Below, one piece after another: positions 43,477 to 53,456 of a DNA stretch of 64,000 nt (position 1 is the stretch's first letter; each line of letters opens with the position of its first letter). Made by a program: the position numbers and the translations under genes. Source of the stretch: Chitinophaga cymbidii. Its GTDB lineage: Bacteria; Bacteroidota; Bacteroidia; Chitinophagales; Chitinophagaceae. Where the stretch lies: contig NZ_BKAU01000001.1 of NCBI RefSeq assembly GCF_007992715.1, positions 2,108,001-2,172,000 on the forward strand, given 5' to 3'. The notes below the pieces were generated by a model. The model had not been told where the DNA came from, made no database searches, and saw nothing but the letters and a program-made list of their open reading frames with translations.

Positions 43477-44475
43477 ATGTCGGTGAGAAACCTGGTGGGC
43501 CGGATGATTCCCGGAGATCTGAAATATTACATGTATTCGCTCAATTATTATTGGGAGGATATCAGGCGGTATAAAAAATACGCCAACGGCTATTTGTCCC
43601 CCAACAAAGAAAAAATATTGCTGGGCAAGATCATTGTCACCTATCATATCATAGAAAAAGGACTGACCATGCCGGACATGCGCGCCGGCTTCGGAAAGGA
43701 CGCGCTGCATACGTTGATCGGTCTTTGTAATACTTATATCGATAAACAGTGCAACCAGCAGGACGACCACTTTCTGCACGCCGTGAAGCTGCTGAACGAA
43801 TATGTCCGCGTGCACCACGATCTGCAATTCGCGCTCGATCCCGTGCTGGTGAACAAGATCAAAACGCTGAGCGAAAGAACGAAGGTGGTGGATACCTGTT
43901 CCCAACTGGGATGTGACAACGATGAATATTTCAAGCATGCGGACAGCTCCTTCCGGGATTTTGCTTTTTCCCGTCACAGCATCCGCAACTTCATCGATAA
44001 GCCGGTAGACCGCAACCTGATCCTCAAAGCGGTGGAGATCGCGCAGAAAAGCCCTTCCTCCTGCAACCGCCAGCCCAACCGCGTGTACATCCTCGAGAAC
44101 AAGGCCAACATACAATGGCTGCTGGAAAGCCAGAAAGGCAACCGCGGTTTCGGGCAGATGATCGACAAAGTGATCGTGCTCACGGCGGAGATAGGCGTGT
44201 TCAATGGTTTTACGGAAAGGAACGAAGCGTTCCTCAACTCCGGCATGTACGCCATGAGCCTGCTGTACGGCCTGCACTATTACCGCATCGGCGCGGTATC
44301 GCTGGCATATGTGCGCGTATCGAAAGAAGATGATAAAAAGCTCCGCGCGCTGTGCGGCATCCCGGATTCGGAAGTGGTATCCATGCTCATTGGCTGCGGC
44401 CACGTTCCCGGCAAACTTTCCATTGCAAGTTCACCGCGTTACAAGGTGGATAAAATCGTAAAAGTTGTATCATGA
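43477..44475 (+). CDS. nitroreductase-family protein with N-terminal extension
   Basis: The C-terminal half of this 332-residue protein is a nitroreductase-like flavin domain: FRDFAFSRHSIRNFIDKPVDRNLILKAVEIAQKSPSSCNRQPNRVYIL (about 153-200), then SGMYAMSLLYGLHYYRIGAVSL (about 249-270) and VVSMLIGCGHV (about 301-311). The first 150 residues are a helical extension (SLNYYWEDIRRYKKY) not found in ordinary nitroreductases. The gene overlaps the pyruvyl-transferase gene by 4 bases. A flavin-dependent step in polymer decoration is inferred from context only; no substrate can be named. Confidence 0.8.
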   Translation: MSVRNLVGRMIPGDLKYYMYSLNYYWEDIRRYKKYANGYLSPNKEKILLGKIIVTYHIIEKGLTMPDMRAGFGKDALHTLIGLCNTYIDKQCNQQDDHFLHAVKLLNEYVRVHHDLQFALDPVLVNKIKTLSERTKVVDTCSQLGCDNDEYFKHADSSFRDFAFSRHSIRNFIDKPVDRNLILKAVEIAQKSPSSCNRQPNRVYILENKANIQWLLESQKGNRGFGQMIDKVIVLTAEIGVFNGFTERNEAFLNSGMYAMSLLYGLHYYRIGAVSLAYVRVSKEDDKKLRALCGIPDSEVVSMLIGCGHVPGKLSIASSPRYKVDKIVKVVS

Positions 44476-45716
44476 GAGATTACAAAAGAATAGGCATCCT
44501 TACCTACCGCTCCGTTTATAACTTCGGCGCGAACCTGCAGGCCATGTCCACTGCCGGATATCTCCGCAAGCAGGGATATGATCCCATTTTCATTAACTGG
44601 ATACCCTTTGACCTGGAGAAACAATATCTGAACGCGGTGCCCGTGGAACAGGCGGAGGCGCATCATGCCGTGCAGGACATGCATCTGCCGGCAACGGCGC
44701 TGTGCCGCACGGACCAGGATATTGCCGATGCCATCGAGAAATATAACATCAAAGGCATCATAACCGGCAGCGACGCTGTGATGCAACACCGCCCGGTGCC
44801 CCTGAAGCAGCGCCTCTACCTTTCCCGCAACGTGAAGCCGCCCACCAGCGACCGCATGTTCCCGAACCCTTTCTGGGGCAGCTTCTTCCCGTTGCTGAAA
44901 GAACCCGTTCCGCTCGCCATCATGTCCGCCTCCTCGCAGAACGCGCCTTACAAGCTCTTCGAAGAAGAGAAGAAGCAGGGCATGCGCACTAACCTGGATT
45001 ATTTTTCCTACATCTCCGTGCGCGACAAGTGGACGCAGGGCCTGGTAAAATATGTGACCCGCGGCGCGGTCATCCCGCCGGTAACGCCCGATCCCGTTTT
45101 CGCCTTCAATCATAATATAGATGAATCGCTGTACAGCAAACAGCTGATCGAACGGTTCAACCTGCCCGAAAAATATTTGCTCATCAGCTTCAAGAAAAAA
45201 AGCGTGCCGGACGAATGGATGCGCACTTTCAGAAGACTGGCGGAGGCGGAAGGATATACGCTGGTGGGGCTTACCTATCCTGAAGGATTCGCGGATTACG
45301 GTCTTGATATCAATATCAGGATACCCATCGATCCGCTGGAATGGTATTCCCTCATCCGTCACTCCGGTGGCTATATCGGCCACAACATGCACCCGATCAT
45401 CGTTTCGCTGCACAACGGCGTGCCGTTCTTCAGCTTCGATAACTACGGTATTGTGAAGTACCGCTTTTTCGTGAACAAGGATTCCAGCAAGATCTATCAC
45501 ATCCTGGACAAAGCGGGCTTCCTCGAAAACCGCTGCTCCGTGCTGGGGTATTCCCCCGAAAAAGTAAGTCCCGCGCAGGTGCTGGACCGCATCGTGCGGT
45601 TCGACAGGCAGCGTTGCCTTGCCTTCAGCGCGGCATATTATCATGAATATGTGGAGATGATGGCCGGCATTGAATCGGCACTGGAACATCAACACAGTAA
45701 TCTGCTGGTGTCATGA
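44472..45716 (+). CDS. polysaccharide pyruvyl transferase
   Basis: This 414-residue cytoplasmic enzyme belongs to the family that adds a pyruvate ketal from phosphoenolpyruvate to a sugar of the repeat unit. The N-terminus RIGILTYRSVYNFGANLQAMSTAGYLRKQGY (about 6-36) is the standard opening, followed by IKGIITGSDAVMQH (about 94-107) and SSQNAPYKLFEEEKKQ (about 155-170). The GT-B-like C-terminal half includes GGYIGHNMHPIIVSLHNGVPFFSFDNYG (about 297-324). It is translationally coupled to both neighbours. Confidence 0.9.
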   Translation: MRDYKRIGILTYRSVYNFGANLQAMSTAGYLRKQGYDPIFINWIPFDLEKQYLNAVPVEQAEAHHAVQDMHLPATALCRTDQDIADAIEKYNIKGIITGSDAVMQHRPVPLKQRLYLSRNVKPPTSDRMFPNPFWGSFFPLLKEPVPLAIMSASSQNAPYKLFEEEKKQGMRTNLDYFSYISVRDKWTQGLVKYVTRGAVIPPVTPDPVFAFNHNIDESLYSKQLIERFNLPEKYLLISFKKKSVPDEWMRTFRRLAEAEGYTLVGLTYPEGFADYGLDINIRIPIDPLEWYSLIRHSGGYIGHNMHPIIVSLHNGVPFFSFDNYGIVKYRFFVNKDSSKIYHILDKAGFLENRCSVLGYSPEKVSPAQVLDRIVRFDRQRCLAFSAAYYHEYVEMMAGIESALEHQHSNLLVS

Positions 45717-46867
45717 ATATCCTGTTCTTCACCACCATATCGCCCTTTCCGCAGAACGGCGGCGAAAAGATCCGGAGCTACTACCTCCTGAAAGCGCTGG
45801 CCGAGCTGGGCCACCAGGTGTTTGCCATCATCCGCAACGAGGAGCAGGCAGACCTCCGGCAGTACCGGATCGAAGGCGTGGAATTTCTCACGCACCGCAA
45901 GCTGCCGCTCGGCATGATGGACCGCATTACCGGCAAACACTACTTCCAGCAGTCCGGCGAAGTGCTTCGTTTATTCAAGACCGTTTGCACCAACTACAAA
46001 ATAGATGTGGCCTTCCTGGATTATGGCTTCATCGGCCAGTACATGCGGTTCTTCGCGGACCGCGGCATACCCGTGATCCTCGGTACGCACAACGCGCAGG
46101 CCATGCACACGTTGCAGGTGCCCGCGCATAATTTCATGCAGAAGCTCCGCCGCTCGCAGCTTGTGGCATTGGAGAAAATGCATGAACGCAGGTATTTCCG
46201 GCAGGCCGCCGCTGTGCTGGTGGTCAGCGAGCACGACAAAGCCTATCATACCGGTTTCATCGATCCGGAGAAAGTATTTGTAGTGCCCAACTTCCTCGAT
46301 GAGCGCGAATACAATGTGCAGGAGCAGAGAGATCCCCGCCTGCTGGTGATGACGGCTAACTTCGGCATGTTCATGAACAACCAGGGACTGAAGTGGTTCA
46401 TGGACGAGGTGTGGGACGATGCGCTGGCGGAAAAGTTCGAGCTGTGGCTGGTAGGGCGGCAGTCGAAAGAAACGCTGATACGCTTTACCGGCAAATCAAA
46501 ATGGAAAAATATCACCGGTATCGGTAAGGTGGAAGACATGAAGCCTTACATCGCAAAAGCCGCCGCGGTGATCATACCGCTGCTGCACGGCAGCGGCACC
46601 CGGCTGAAATGCCTGGAGGCCATGGCCCTGCGGACGCCCGTGATCGCCACGTCAAAAGGCGTGGAGGGGGTGCAAAGCAGTCATTTTATCATTGCGGACA
46701 CCGGCAGGGCATTTAAACAAACCCTGCAGTCCTTTCACGACGACGGCCATACCGGCGCGGCATTGCGGGAGGATTTTATGAAGGAATACAGTGCGGACGT
46801 GAACCGGCAGCGGCTGGAAAGCATCCTGCAATTCGTGTACGACAAACAAAAGGTAGCGCATGTCTAA
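45713..46867 (+). CDS. glycosyltransferase, GT4-like
   Basis: This 384-residue GT-B enzyme starts MNILFFTTISPFPQNGGEKIRSYYLLKALAELGHQV, typical of family-4-type transferases. Acceptor-side HNAQAMHTLQVPAHN lies near 125-139. The donor-site segment is IAKAAAVIIPLLHGSGTRLKCLEAMALRTPVIATSKGVEGV (about 282-322) with the ExxxxxxPVIA pattern. It probably adds one sugar of the lipid-linked repeat unit on the cytoplasmic side. It overlaps the preceding gene by 4 and the next by 8 bases. Confidence 0.9.
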   Translation: MNILFFTTISPFPQNGGEKIRSYYLLKALAELGHQVFAIIRNEEQADLRQYRIEGVEFLTHRKLPLGMMDRITGKHYFQQSGEVLRLFKTVCTNYKIDVAFLDYGFIGQYMRFFADRGIPVILGTHNAQAMHTLQVPAHNFMQKLRRSQLVALEKMHERRYFRQAAAVLVVSEHDKAYHTGFIDPEKVFVVPNFLDEREYNVQEQRDPRLLVMTANFGMFMNNQGLKWFMDEVWDDALAEKFELWLVGRQSKETLIRFTGKSKWKNITGIGKVEDMKPYIAKAAAVIIPLLHGSGTRLKCLEAMALRTPVIATSKGVEGVQSSHFIIADTGRAFKQTLQSFHDDGHTGAALREDFMKEYSADVNRQRLESILQFVYDKQKVAHV

Positions 46868-48113
46868 CATGTATAAGAAGATCGGCGTGCTGCTGTATAC
46901 ATTGCTCAGCACCATCGATGTGAACGTGGTCGGGCAGCTGCGGCTGAACGAAGTGGTGGTACTGCTGGCGGCGCCTTTCGTGTTCCGGCAGACGGACCTG
47001 AAAGAATATCCGTACCTGAAAAAGGCGCTGGCGGCTTTGCTCATGCTGCTCGTTTTCCAGATCATTACAGACGTGCTGGTAGTAGGCGCCTCGCCGCAGA
47101 ACTTCATGCGGGGATGGGCCGCCACCATCATCTCCATGCTGTCCATCGTCTTCCTTTTCAAAACGCTGAACGATCAGTCTACCATCCTGCTTTTCATCGG
47201 CCTGACCATTCTGCGCAACATCATTTATACGGACGAGATCGTGGATTCGGACATGAGTTATTTCAAGTTCAAGATCGCCCCGATCCTGTCCTATACCGTA
47301 TATCTCATTATTTTCTGGCTGTACGCGCGCAATGAACTGAAACTGGTGATGACGGTAATGATCGCCTACAGCCTGCTCTGCTTTGCGTCAGACACCCGGT
47401 CTACCGGCGTGATCTTCTTCCTTTCCGCCGTGATCATCTGGTTCATGAATACGAAAGCCACGATCTCCGGGCGCCGCATCGCATTTTTCGCCGTCATCTT
47501 CGCCGCGCTCTTCCAGGTAGCGTATGTTTTTTATGTGAACGCGGTGATGAACGATGAAATAGGCGGGGAACATTCCAAAGCCCAGATCGCGCGGCTGGAC
47601 AATCCATACAATCCCCTCGGGCTGCTGATGACGGGCCGCGCCGAAACCTTCGCCGCCGCCACCGCCATTGCGGACGCGCCGCTGTTCGGGCACGGTTCCT
47701 GGGCGGTGGACAAAACGCTGAAGTATTACATGATCCTGCTGGCTTATCATGATGAGGATATGAATGTGATGAAGGCATATGAGAAAGACCGGCTGATACC
47801 CAGCCACTCGGTGGTGATGGGAGCCTGGGTGAATGCGGGTTTGGGTGGATTTATCGCTGTTGTCTGCCTGTTCTTTTTCCTGATGAAGATGGGGTTGTAC
47901 ATCGTGCGGAACGGCCAGGAGCTGCAACTGTATCCTGTGCTGGTGTTGATGGTGATCGGGTTGATATGGACGTTCCTTTTCTCGCCGATACAACATTTAC
48001 GCTTCAATATTCCCGCCATCGCAGCCATTGTGATGACCACCTATTACGAACTGACAGGCTCTGTTTCCCAGCAGGCCGAAGAAATGAACATACCTGAACT
48101 CAACCCGATATAA
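46860..48113 (+). CDS. O-antigen polymerase-like membrane protein (Wzy candidate)
   Basis: This 417-residue inner-membrane protein has about ten hydrophobic helices. A larger loop in its second half ([53 protein letters not shown]) resembles the catalytic loop region of O-antigen ligases/polymerases ([16 protein letters not shown]). Wzy joins repeat units in the periplasm. Sequence identity within this class is always low, but topology, the Arg-containing loop and position in the locus support it. It is the only candidate polymerase here. Confidence 0.8.
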   Translation: MSNMYKKIGVLLYTLLSTIDVNVVGQLRLNEVVVLLAAPFVFRQTDLKEYPYLKKALAALLMLLVFQIITDVLVVGASPQNFMRGWAATIISMLSIVFLFKTLNDQSTILLFIGLTILRNIIYTDEIVDSDMSYFKFKIAPILSYTVYLIIFWLYARNELKLVMTVMIAYSLLCFASDTRSTGVIFFLSAVIIWFMNTKATISGRRIAFFAVIFAALFQVAYVFYVNAVMNDEIGGEHSKAQIARLDNPYNPLGLLMTGRAETFAAATAIADAPLFGHGSWAVDKTLKYYMILLAYHDEDMNVMKAYEKDRLIPSHSVVMGAWVNAGLGGFIAVVCLFFFLMKMGLYIVRNGQELQLYPVLVLMVIGLIWTFLFSPIQHLRFNIPAIAAIVMTTYYELTGSVSQQAEEMNIPELNPI

Positions 48114-48114
48114 C

Positions 48115-48738
48115 ATGATCACCGAACAACTATTTGAAGAAAAAACGGATGCCAAAACAGGCAAGGTGAAGATGTACCGGGACAATCCCCTGTACTTCCT
48201 GAAACGCTCCAACATCTCGCTGAAGAAAAGCATTCTGTTGTACCTCTACTACAGCGTGGCCATCTGGCTGCCCGATCCGCCGCGGCCGATCGGCGGCCTT
48301 TGCCTGTCGTTCCGCACCTGGCTGGCCTCGAAGATCTTTCTGAAAGCGGGCGAAAATATCAAGGTAGGCCGCAATACCCGTTTCGGCAGCGGCGCCAACA
48401 TTGTGATCGGTTCATTCACCGGTCTGAATACCGGCGGCTGGATCGGGAATGACACCATCATCGGAAACGATGTAATGTTCGGCCCGGAAGTGACCATTCT
48501 TTCCGGCAGCCACAATTTTGAACGGACAGATATTCCCATGCGGGAGCAGGGCGCCACGCAGCGCAAGCCGGTCGTGATCGGCGATGATGTCTGGATCGGC
48601 ACGCGCGCCATCATCCTGCCGGGAATCAAGATAGGCTCACACTCCATCATCGGCGCGGGTTCCGTTGTAACGAAGGATGTTCCGGAATATGCCATCGTTG
48701 CAGGGAACCCCGCCGTTATTAAAAAATTCAGAAAATAA
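48115..48738 (+). CDS. left-handed beta-helix acyltransferase
   Basis: This 207-residue acetyltransferase is of the maltose/galactoside O-acetyltransferase type. A short N-terminal helical part precedes hexapeptide repeats ([45 protein letters not shown], about 79-126). The catalytic His is probably in [13 protein letters not shown] (about 125-137), and [50 protein letters not shown] (about 152-201) ends the helix. It probably O-acetylates a sugar of the repeat unit. One base separates it from each neighbour. Confidence 0.9.
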   Translation: MITEQLFEEKTDAKTGKVKMYRDNPLYFLKRSNISLKKSILLYLYYSVAIWLPDPPRPIGGLCLSFRTWLASKIFLKAGENIKVGRNTRFGSGANIVIGSFTGLNTGGWIGNDTIIGNDVMFGPEVTILSGSHNFERTDIPMREQGATQRKPVVIGDDVWIGTRAIILPGIKIGSHSIIGAGSVVTKDVPEYAIVAGNPAVIKKFRK

Positions 48739-48739
48739 T

Positions 48740-49525
48740 ATGGCGAAGATCATATCCATTATCGTACCGGTATATAACGGTGAAGAATATATTAAAGATA
48801 CGCTGGACAGCATCCAGCGGCAGACTTTCCGCGACTTTGAGCTGATCGTGGTGGACGGTCTGTCTAAAGACAACACGCTGGAAGTGGTAAAGAATCATCC
48901 GCAGCCGGTAGACATCCTGCTGTCCGAAAAAGATGAAGGCATGTACGACGCACTGCGCAAAGGACTAGACCGCGCCAGCGGAAAATACCTTTGTTACATT
49001 AATGCGGACGACCGCCTGCTGCCGTACACGCTGGAAAAAGTGGTGACGAAATTTGAAAAAGGGAATTACGATATCGTATTCGGAGATGTGAACTACATCT
49101 CCGAAACCGGCGCTATCGCATACACTTACAAAGGCGTGAACCTCAGCCACCAGGCCATCCGCAATCTGCGCCGCGTACCCTTCGCACAACAAAGCTCCTT
49201 CTGGACGCGCGAGATCTACGACCGGAAAGGCGGTTTCGACAAATCCCTGAAATACTCCGCGGATTCCAAATTCCTCCTTTCCATATGCCTCGATCCCTCC
49301 GTGAAGAAAGGCTATATCCCGCACCCCCTCGGTGAATACAGGATGCACGGCAACTCCTTTTCCGTGTCCGTCACCGACCGGATGACGGCGGAGAACCAGC
49401 GCATGAGAAAAGACCTCGACCTCGGAGATAGTAACATCGCCCGGTACTTCTACGAAATGATCACCAAAGTGATAAACGCCCGCGGCATCTACAAAAAACT
49501 AACCTATAAAGGCACGAAATTCTAA
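48740..49525 (+). CDS. family 2 glycosyltransferase
   Basis: This 261-residue GT-A enzyme starts at ATG 48740 (MAKIISIIVPVYNGEEYIKDTLDSI). ELIVVDGLSKDNTLEVV lies near 33-49, and the metal-binding region INADDRLLP (DxD-like) near 85-93. FAQQSSFWTREIYDRKGGFD (about 147-166) is the usual acceptor-side segment. It is soluble and would act on the lipid-linked intermediate at the membrane surface. An upstream in-frame start at 48677 lies inside the acyltransferase gene and is rejected. Confidence 0.92.
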   Translation: MAKIISIIVPVYNGEEYIKDTLDSIQRQTFRDFELIVVDGLSKDNTLEVVKNHPQPVDILLSEKDEGMYDALRKGLDRASGKYLCYINADDRLLPYTLEKVVTKFEKGNYDIVFGDVNYISETGAIAYTYKGVNLSHQAIRNLRRVPFAQQSSFWTREIYDRKGGFDKSLKYSADSKFLLSICLDPSVKKGYIPHPLGEYRMHGNSFSVSVTDRMTAENQRMRKDLDLGDSNIARYFYEMITKVINARGIYKKLTYKGTKF

Positions 49526-49530
49526 AAAGC

Positions 49531-50688
49531 ATGAACATCCTTTTTATAGTCCCTTCGTATAAACCCGCGTATATCTATGGCGGCCCCATCGTTTCCGTTG
49601 CCCGTCTGGCTGAAAGCCTGGTGCAGATCGGCCATTCGGTGACCGTGTACACCACTACGGCCAACGGCAAAACGGAGCTGGACATGCCGCTGAATGAACC
49701 GGTGATGATGGACGGCGTACAGGTAAGGTTCTTCAAACGCATCACGAAAGATCATACGCATGTATCTCCCTCGCTGTGGAAAGAAACCTGGTCCACCGTA
49801 GACCGCTATGACGCCGTGCACATCCATTCCTGGTGGAACTTTCTCATCATGGGCGCATCGCTCATTTGCACCATGAAAGGCGTCAAGCCGGTGCTGAGCC
49901 CCCGCGGCATGCTCTGCGAGTATATTTTCAACAGTAAAAACCAGCTGAAGAAAAAGGTGCTGCACAATGTGATCGGCAGATACCTGCTCTCCAAAACCTA
50001 CCTGCATGTTACCTCGCAGGTGGAATGGAATGATTGCATGCGGCTGAACAACACCTGGCGCGGCGGCCTGATCTATAATATCGTTGACCTTCCATATCTC
50101 CCCGAAGAAAAAATAAATGGAAAGGACGACGGCATTTTCACGATCAGTTTCCTTTCCCGGGTAGACCCGAAGAAGGGGCTGGACATCCTGCTGCATGCCC
50201 TCGCGAAAGTGGACTTCAATTACCGGCTGCGCATCGCCGGTTCGGGTGAAGATGCTTATGTGGCATACCTGAAAGGCATCATCAGGGATAACGGAATGGA
50301 AGATAAAGTGGAATGGGTAGGATGGAAAGGCAGTGTAGAGAAGTTCAGCTTCTTCGCCGAATCCGACCTGTTTGCGCTCACCTCGCACAACGAAAATTTT
50401 GCGGTGGTAGTGATAGAATCCTTGTCCGTAGGCACACCCGTGCTGGTCAGCGAGCACGTGGGCCTCGCGAAGTACGTGCAGGAGAAAGGGCTGGGTTGGG
50501 TGACCGGCATCAGCGATGTAGAAGAGGTCAGGGAAAAGCTGCGGCAAGCCTGGCTCGCGCGCGACGAGCGCCGCCGCATCCGCACGGAAGCCGTGGAGGT
50601 CATCCGGCAGGATTTCAATGAATCCAAACTGGCAACGGATTATGCGGACATGTACCAGAACGTTAACGACATCAAAGTAAAAAGATGA
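49531..50688 (+). CDS. family 4 glycosyltransferase
   Basis: This 385-residue GT-B enzyme has the N-terminal domain opening ILFIVPSYKPAYIYGGPIVSVARLAESLVQIGHSVTVYTT (about 3-42). The acceptor motif HIHSWWNFLIMGAS lies near 93-106 and LSPRGMLCEY near 122-131. The donor domain has ISFLSRVDPKKGLDILLHALA (about 206-226) and LFALTSHNENFAVVVIESLSVGTPVLVSEHVGLAKYV (about 286-322). This is the E-x7-E signature of retaining GT4 enzymes. It overlaps the next gene by 4 bases. Confidence 0.93.
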   Translation: MNILFIVPSYKPAYIYGGPIVSVARLAESLVQIGHSVTVYTTTANGKTELDMPLNEPVMMDGVQVRFFKRITKDHTHVSPSLWKETWSTVDRYDAVHIHSWWNFLIMGASLICTMKGVKPVLSPRGMLCEYIFNSKNQLKKKVLHNVIGRYLLSKTYLHVTSQVEWNDCMRLNNTWRGGLIYNIVDLPYLPEEKINGKDDGIFTISFLSRVDPKKGLDILLHALAKVDFNYRLRIAGSGEDAYVAYLKGIIRDNGMEDKVEWVGWKGSVEKFSFFAESDLFALTSHNENFAVVVIESLSVGTPVLVSEHVGLAKYVQEKGLGWVTGISDVEEVREKLRQAWLARDERRRIRTEAVEVIRQDFNESKLATDYADMYQNVNDIKVKR

Positions 50689-51593
50689 ACAAAATAGCAG
50701 TCATCATCCTCACTTTCAACGAATCAAAACACATCCGCCGCTGCCTGGAAAGCATGCGGCAGATCACGGATGAGCTGTATGTGATCGACGCCTATTCCAC
50801 AGATGATACGCTCGCCATTGCAGAGGAATACGGCGCAAAGATCTTCCAGCGGAAATGGCTCAATCACGCGGACCAGTTCCAGTGGGCGCTTGACAACTGC
50901 GGCATCACCACGCCCTGGATCATGCGCATGGATGCGGACGAGTACCTGGAACCCGGACTGGTAAAGGAGATCAGGGAAAGAATGGGCAGTATTCCCGGGC
51001 AGGTAAGCGGCATTTACATCCGCCGGAAAGTATTGTTCAAAGGCAAATGGATACGCTACGGCGGCTTCTACCCGCACACGCTCATGCGCATCTGGCGCAA
51101 CGCCAAAGGCAGCATCGAGCAGCGCTGGATGGATGAGCACATCGTAGTGTCTGAAGGCGAAACGATCATGTTCAGGGAACATATCGTGGACTACAATCTG
51201 AATTCGATCCACTGGTGGGTGAATAAGCATAACAACTACGCCATCCGCGAAATGATAGACCTCCTGAACATCAAGTACGGCTTTATGGAAGGCGACCAGC
51301 GGCTGCTGCAGGCCGGCAGCTCACAGGCAAAACGCAAGCGTTTCCTGAAAGAAAAGGTCTACGCCTCCATTCCGCCGGGAGCGCGGGCCTTCATGTACTT
51401 CTGCTTCCGCTACTTCGTCCGCTTCGGCTTTATGGACGGGTACCGCGGCTTCATCTTCCATTTTATGCAGGGGTACTGGTACCGTTTGCTGGTAGATGTG
51501 AACGTGAAGGAATTTGAACAGAAGCTGGAAGGGAATACCAGCAAGGAACGGTTGAAAGAAATACTGCTGACCGATTATAACATTGCCATCTGA
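50685..51593 (+). CDS. family 2 glycosyltransferase (WaaE-like)
   Basis: This 302-residue GT-A enzyme begins KIAVIILTFNESKHIRRCLESM (about 3-24), followed by LYVIDAYSTDDTLAIAEEYGAKIFQRKW (about 31-58) and the metal motif MRMDADEYLEPGLV (about 82-95). The HADQFQWALDN element is typical of WaaE/KdtX-type transferases, which add glucose or related sugars to surface glycans. A basic hydrophobic C-terminal region may contact the membrane. It is translationally coupled to the GT4 gene upstream. Confidence 0.92.
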   Translation: MNKIAVIILTFNESKHIRRCLESMRQITDELYVIDAYSTDDTLAIAEEYGAKIFQRKWLNHADQFQWALDNCGITTPWIMRMDADEYLEPGLVKEIRERMGSIPGQVSGIYIRRKVLFKGKWIRYGGFYPHTLMRIWRNAKGSIEQRWMDEHIVVSEGETIMFREHIVDYNLNSIHWWVNKHNNYAIREMIDLLNIKYGFMEGDQRLLQAGSSQAKRKRFLKEKVYASIPPGARAFMYFCFRYFVRFGFMDGYRGFIFHFMQGYWYRLLVDVNVKEFEQKLEGNTSKERLKEILLTDYNIAI

Positions 51594-51606
51594 AAAACCG
51601 AAAAGT

Positions 51607-52233
51607 ATGCAAGACTTCATCCAGCCATTGACAAAACAGGTCGACAATGGAGTTCATCCGGGGCATAAGAAAGTGAAAACGGATTTGTCCAGCTTCCGCA
51701 CCGGCGACTATGTGGCCGGCCCGAAATGGAAAGTGCTCGCCTGGTATTTTGTCAACTACTACGTGCTGAACAGCGCCTTCCCCTGGCCTTACGGCCTGAA
51801 AAGCGGGCTGCTGCGGCTTTTCGGTGCGAAAGTAGGGAAGGGGCTTGTGATCAAAACGAAAGTAAGGATAAAGAACCCCTGGCGCCTGAGCATCGGCGAT
51901 CATTGCTGGATCGGTGAAAGCGTATGGATCGATAACCTGGAAAACGTAACGATCGGCGACAACGTATGCCTCTCACAGGGCGCGCTGCTGCTCACCGGCA
52001 ACCATGATTACACGCGCAGCGATTTTCCGTACCGCCTCGGCGGCATTACGCTGGAAGACGGGGTATGGATCGGCGCGCAATCGGTGGTTTGCCCCGGTGT
52101 GCGCTGCGGATCGCATGCCATACTCACGGTGAATTCCGTGGCTACAAAGAAACTTGAACCCTGGCGCGTGTACGCCGGCAATCCCGCCGCGGCCGTCAGG
52201 GAACGGGTGATGAAAAATGAAGAACATGACTAA
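51607..52233 (+). CDS. wcaF: colanic-acid-type acetyltransferase (WcaF family)
   Basis: This 208-residue left-handed beta-helix acetyltransferase carries the WcaF-family region WKVLAWYFVNYYVLNSAFPWPYGLKSGLLRLFGAKVGKG (about 43-81). The hexapeptide repeats and catalytic His lie in LTGNHDYTRSDFPYR (about 129-143), then GVWIGAQSVVCPGVRCGSHAIL (about 151-172) and the ending RVYAGNPAAAVRER. ATG 51607 is chosen; an in-frame ATG at 51583 would overlap the previous gene. It is the second acyltransferase of the locus. In E. coli, WcaF acetylates a fucose of colanic acid. Confidence 0.9.
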   Translation: MQDFIQPLTKQVDNGVHPGHKKVKTDLSSFRTGDYVAGPKWKVLAWYFVNYYVLNSAFPWPYGLKSGLLRLFGAKVGKGLVIKTKVRIKNPWRLSIGDHCWIGESVWIDNLENVTIGDNVCLSQGALLLTGNHDYTRSDFPYRLGGITLEDGVWIGAQSVVCPGVRCGSHAILTVNSVATKKLEPWRVYAGNPAAAVRERVMKNEEHD

Positions 52234-53452
52234 AAGATTATTGCTGATAGGAGGGAACTACGCACCGGAACCCACCGGCATTGGGAAGTTCAACGGCGAA
52301 ATGATGAGCTGGCTGGCTAATAACGGATACGACTGTACGGTAATCACCAGCTATCCATATTACCCGCAATGGGAAGTGCAGAAGCCGTATGACCGGCTGA
52401 AATCCTGGTACCGGAAGGAGGAAGCAAGCGGCGGCAGGCTGAAGGTTTACCGCTGCCCGCAGTATGTGCCTGCCAAGCCGTCCGGCAAAAAACGGATCAT
52501 GCTGGATTTCACTTTTGCCGTATCCGCTTTTTTCAAGCTGCTGCAATTGCTCCCCGGCAAGAAATACGACCTGGTGATCAGCGTGGTGCCCGCCTTCCAT
52601 CTCGGACTGCTGGCCCTGATGTACAAAAAGCTGCGTAAGGCAAAATTCCTCTATCATATACAGGACCTTCAGATAGAAGCGGCGCGAGACCTGCAGATGA
52701 TCCGTTCCAATAAGATCATCAACATGATGCTCAACCTGGAAAAATTCATCCTGCGCAAAGCGGATTACGTGAGCAGCATTTCCGGCGGCATGATGCGCAG
52801 GATCGCGGAGAAAGTGGATAAAGAGGTCAGCTTTTTCCCGAACTGGGTGGACGTAGAACAGTTTCATCCGCTGGACAACAGGGAGCAGCTGAAAAGCTAT
52901 TACGGCTTTTCGCCGGGAGACAAGGTGGTGCTGTACTCCGGCGCCATCGGCGAGAAGCAGGGGCTGGAAGCCATTCTGCATGCCGCCGCCAGCCTGAAAG
53001 ATATCCGGTTCGTGATATGCGGCTCGGGGCCTTACAAAGAGAAACTGATAGCGCTGGCGGAAGAGCTGGCATTGCAAAACGTGCATTTCCTGCCGCTGCA
53101 GCCGCTGGAAGAGTTCAACAGCTTCCTGAACATGGCGGACCTGCATCTCATTATACAAAAAGCCAGCGCGAGCGACCTGGTGATGCCCTCCAAACTCACA
53201 ACGGTCCTGGCCGTGGGGGGGCTGGCGCTCATCACCGCCAATCCCGGTTCCAGCCTGTATGAGCTGGTAAAGGAACAGAACATGGGTGTGCTGGTGCGCG
53301 CGGAAGACCAGCAGGCGCTGACGGAAGGCATCCGCGAAGCATTGTCGGAGAATATGACGGAACAGCGGAGCAATGCCCGCGCCTATGCCATCGAACACCT
53401 GTCCATATCACGGGTCATGGCCCGATTTGAAGAAACCATCGTCAACCGTTAG
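52217..53452 (+). CDS. wcaI: WcaI-type glycosyltransferase
   Basis: This 411-residue GT-B enzyme has the WcaI opening LLIGGNYAPEPTGIGKFNGEMMSWLANNGYDCTVITSYPYYPQW (about 9-52). VYRCPQYVPAKPSGKKRIMLDFTF (about 78-101) and YHIQDLQIEAARDLQ (about 142-156) are diagnostic, and the donor domain has FFPNWVDVEQFHPL (about 209-222) and LVMPSKLTTVLAVGGLALITANPGSSLYELV (about 319-349). WcaI adds a fucose in colanic-acid synthesis. It overlaps wcaF by 17 bases. Confidence 0.92.
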   Translation: MKNMTKRLLLIGGNYAPEPTGIGKFNGEMMSWLANNGYDCTVITSYPYYPQWEVQKPYDRLKSWYRKEEASGGRLKVYRCPQYVPAKPSGKKRIMLDFTFAVSAFFKLLQLLPGKKYDLVISVVPAFHLGLLALMYKKLRKAKFLYHIQDLQIEAARDLQMIRSNKIINMMLNLEKFILRKADYVSSISGGMMRRIAEKVDKEVSFFPNWVDVEQFHPLDNREQLKSYYGFSPGDKVVLYSGAIGEKQGLEAILHAAASLKDIRFVICGSGPYKEKLIALAEELALQNVHFLPLQPLEEFNSFLNMADLHLIIQKASASDLVMPSKLTTVLAVGGLALITANPGSSLYELVKEQNMGVLVRAEDQQALTEGIREALSENMTEQRSNARAYAIEHLSISRVMARFEETIVNR

Positions 53453-53456
53453 AATT

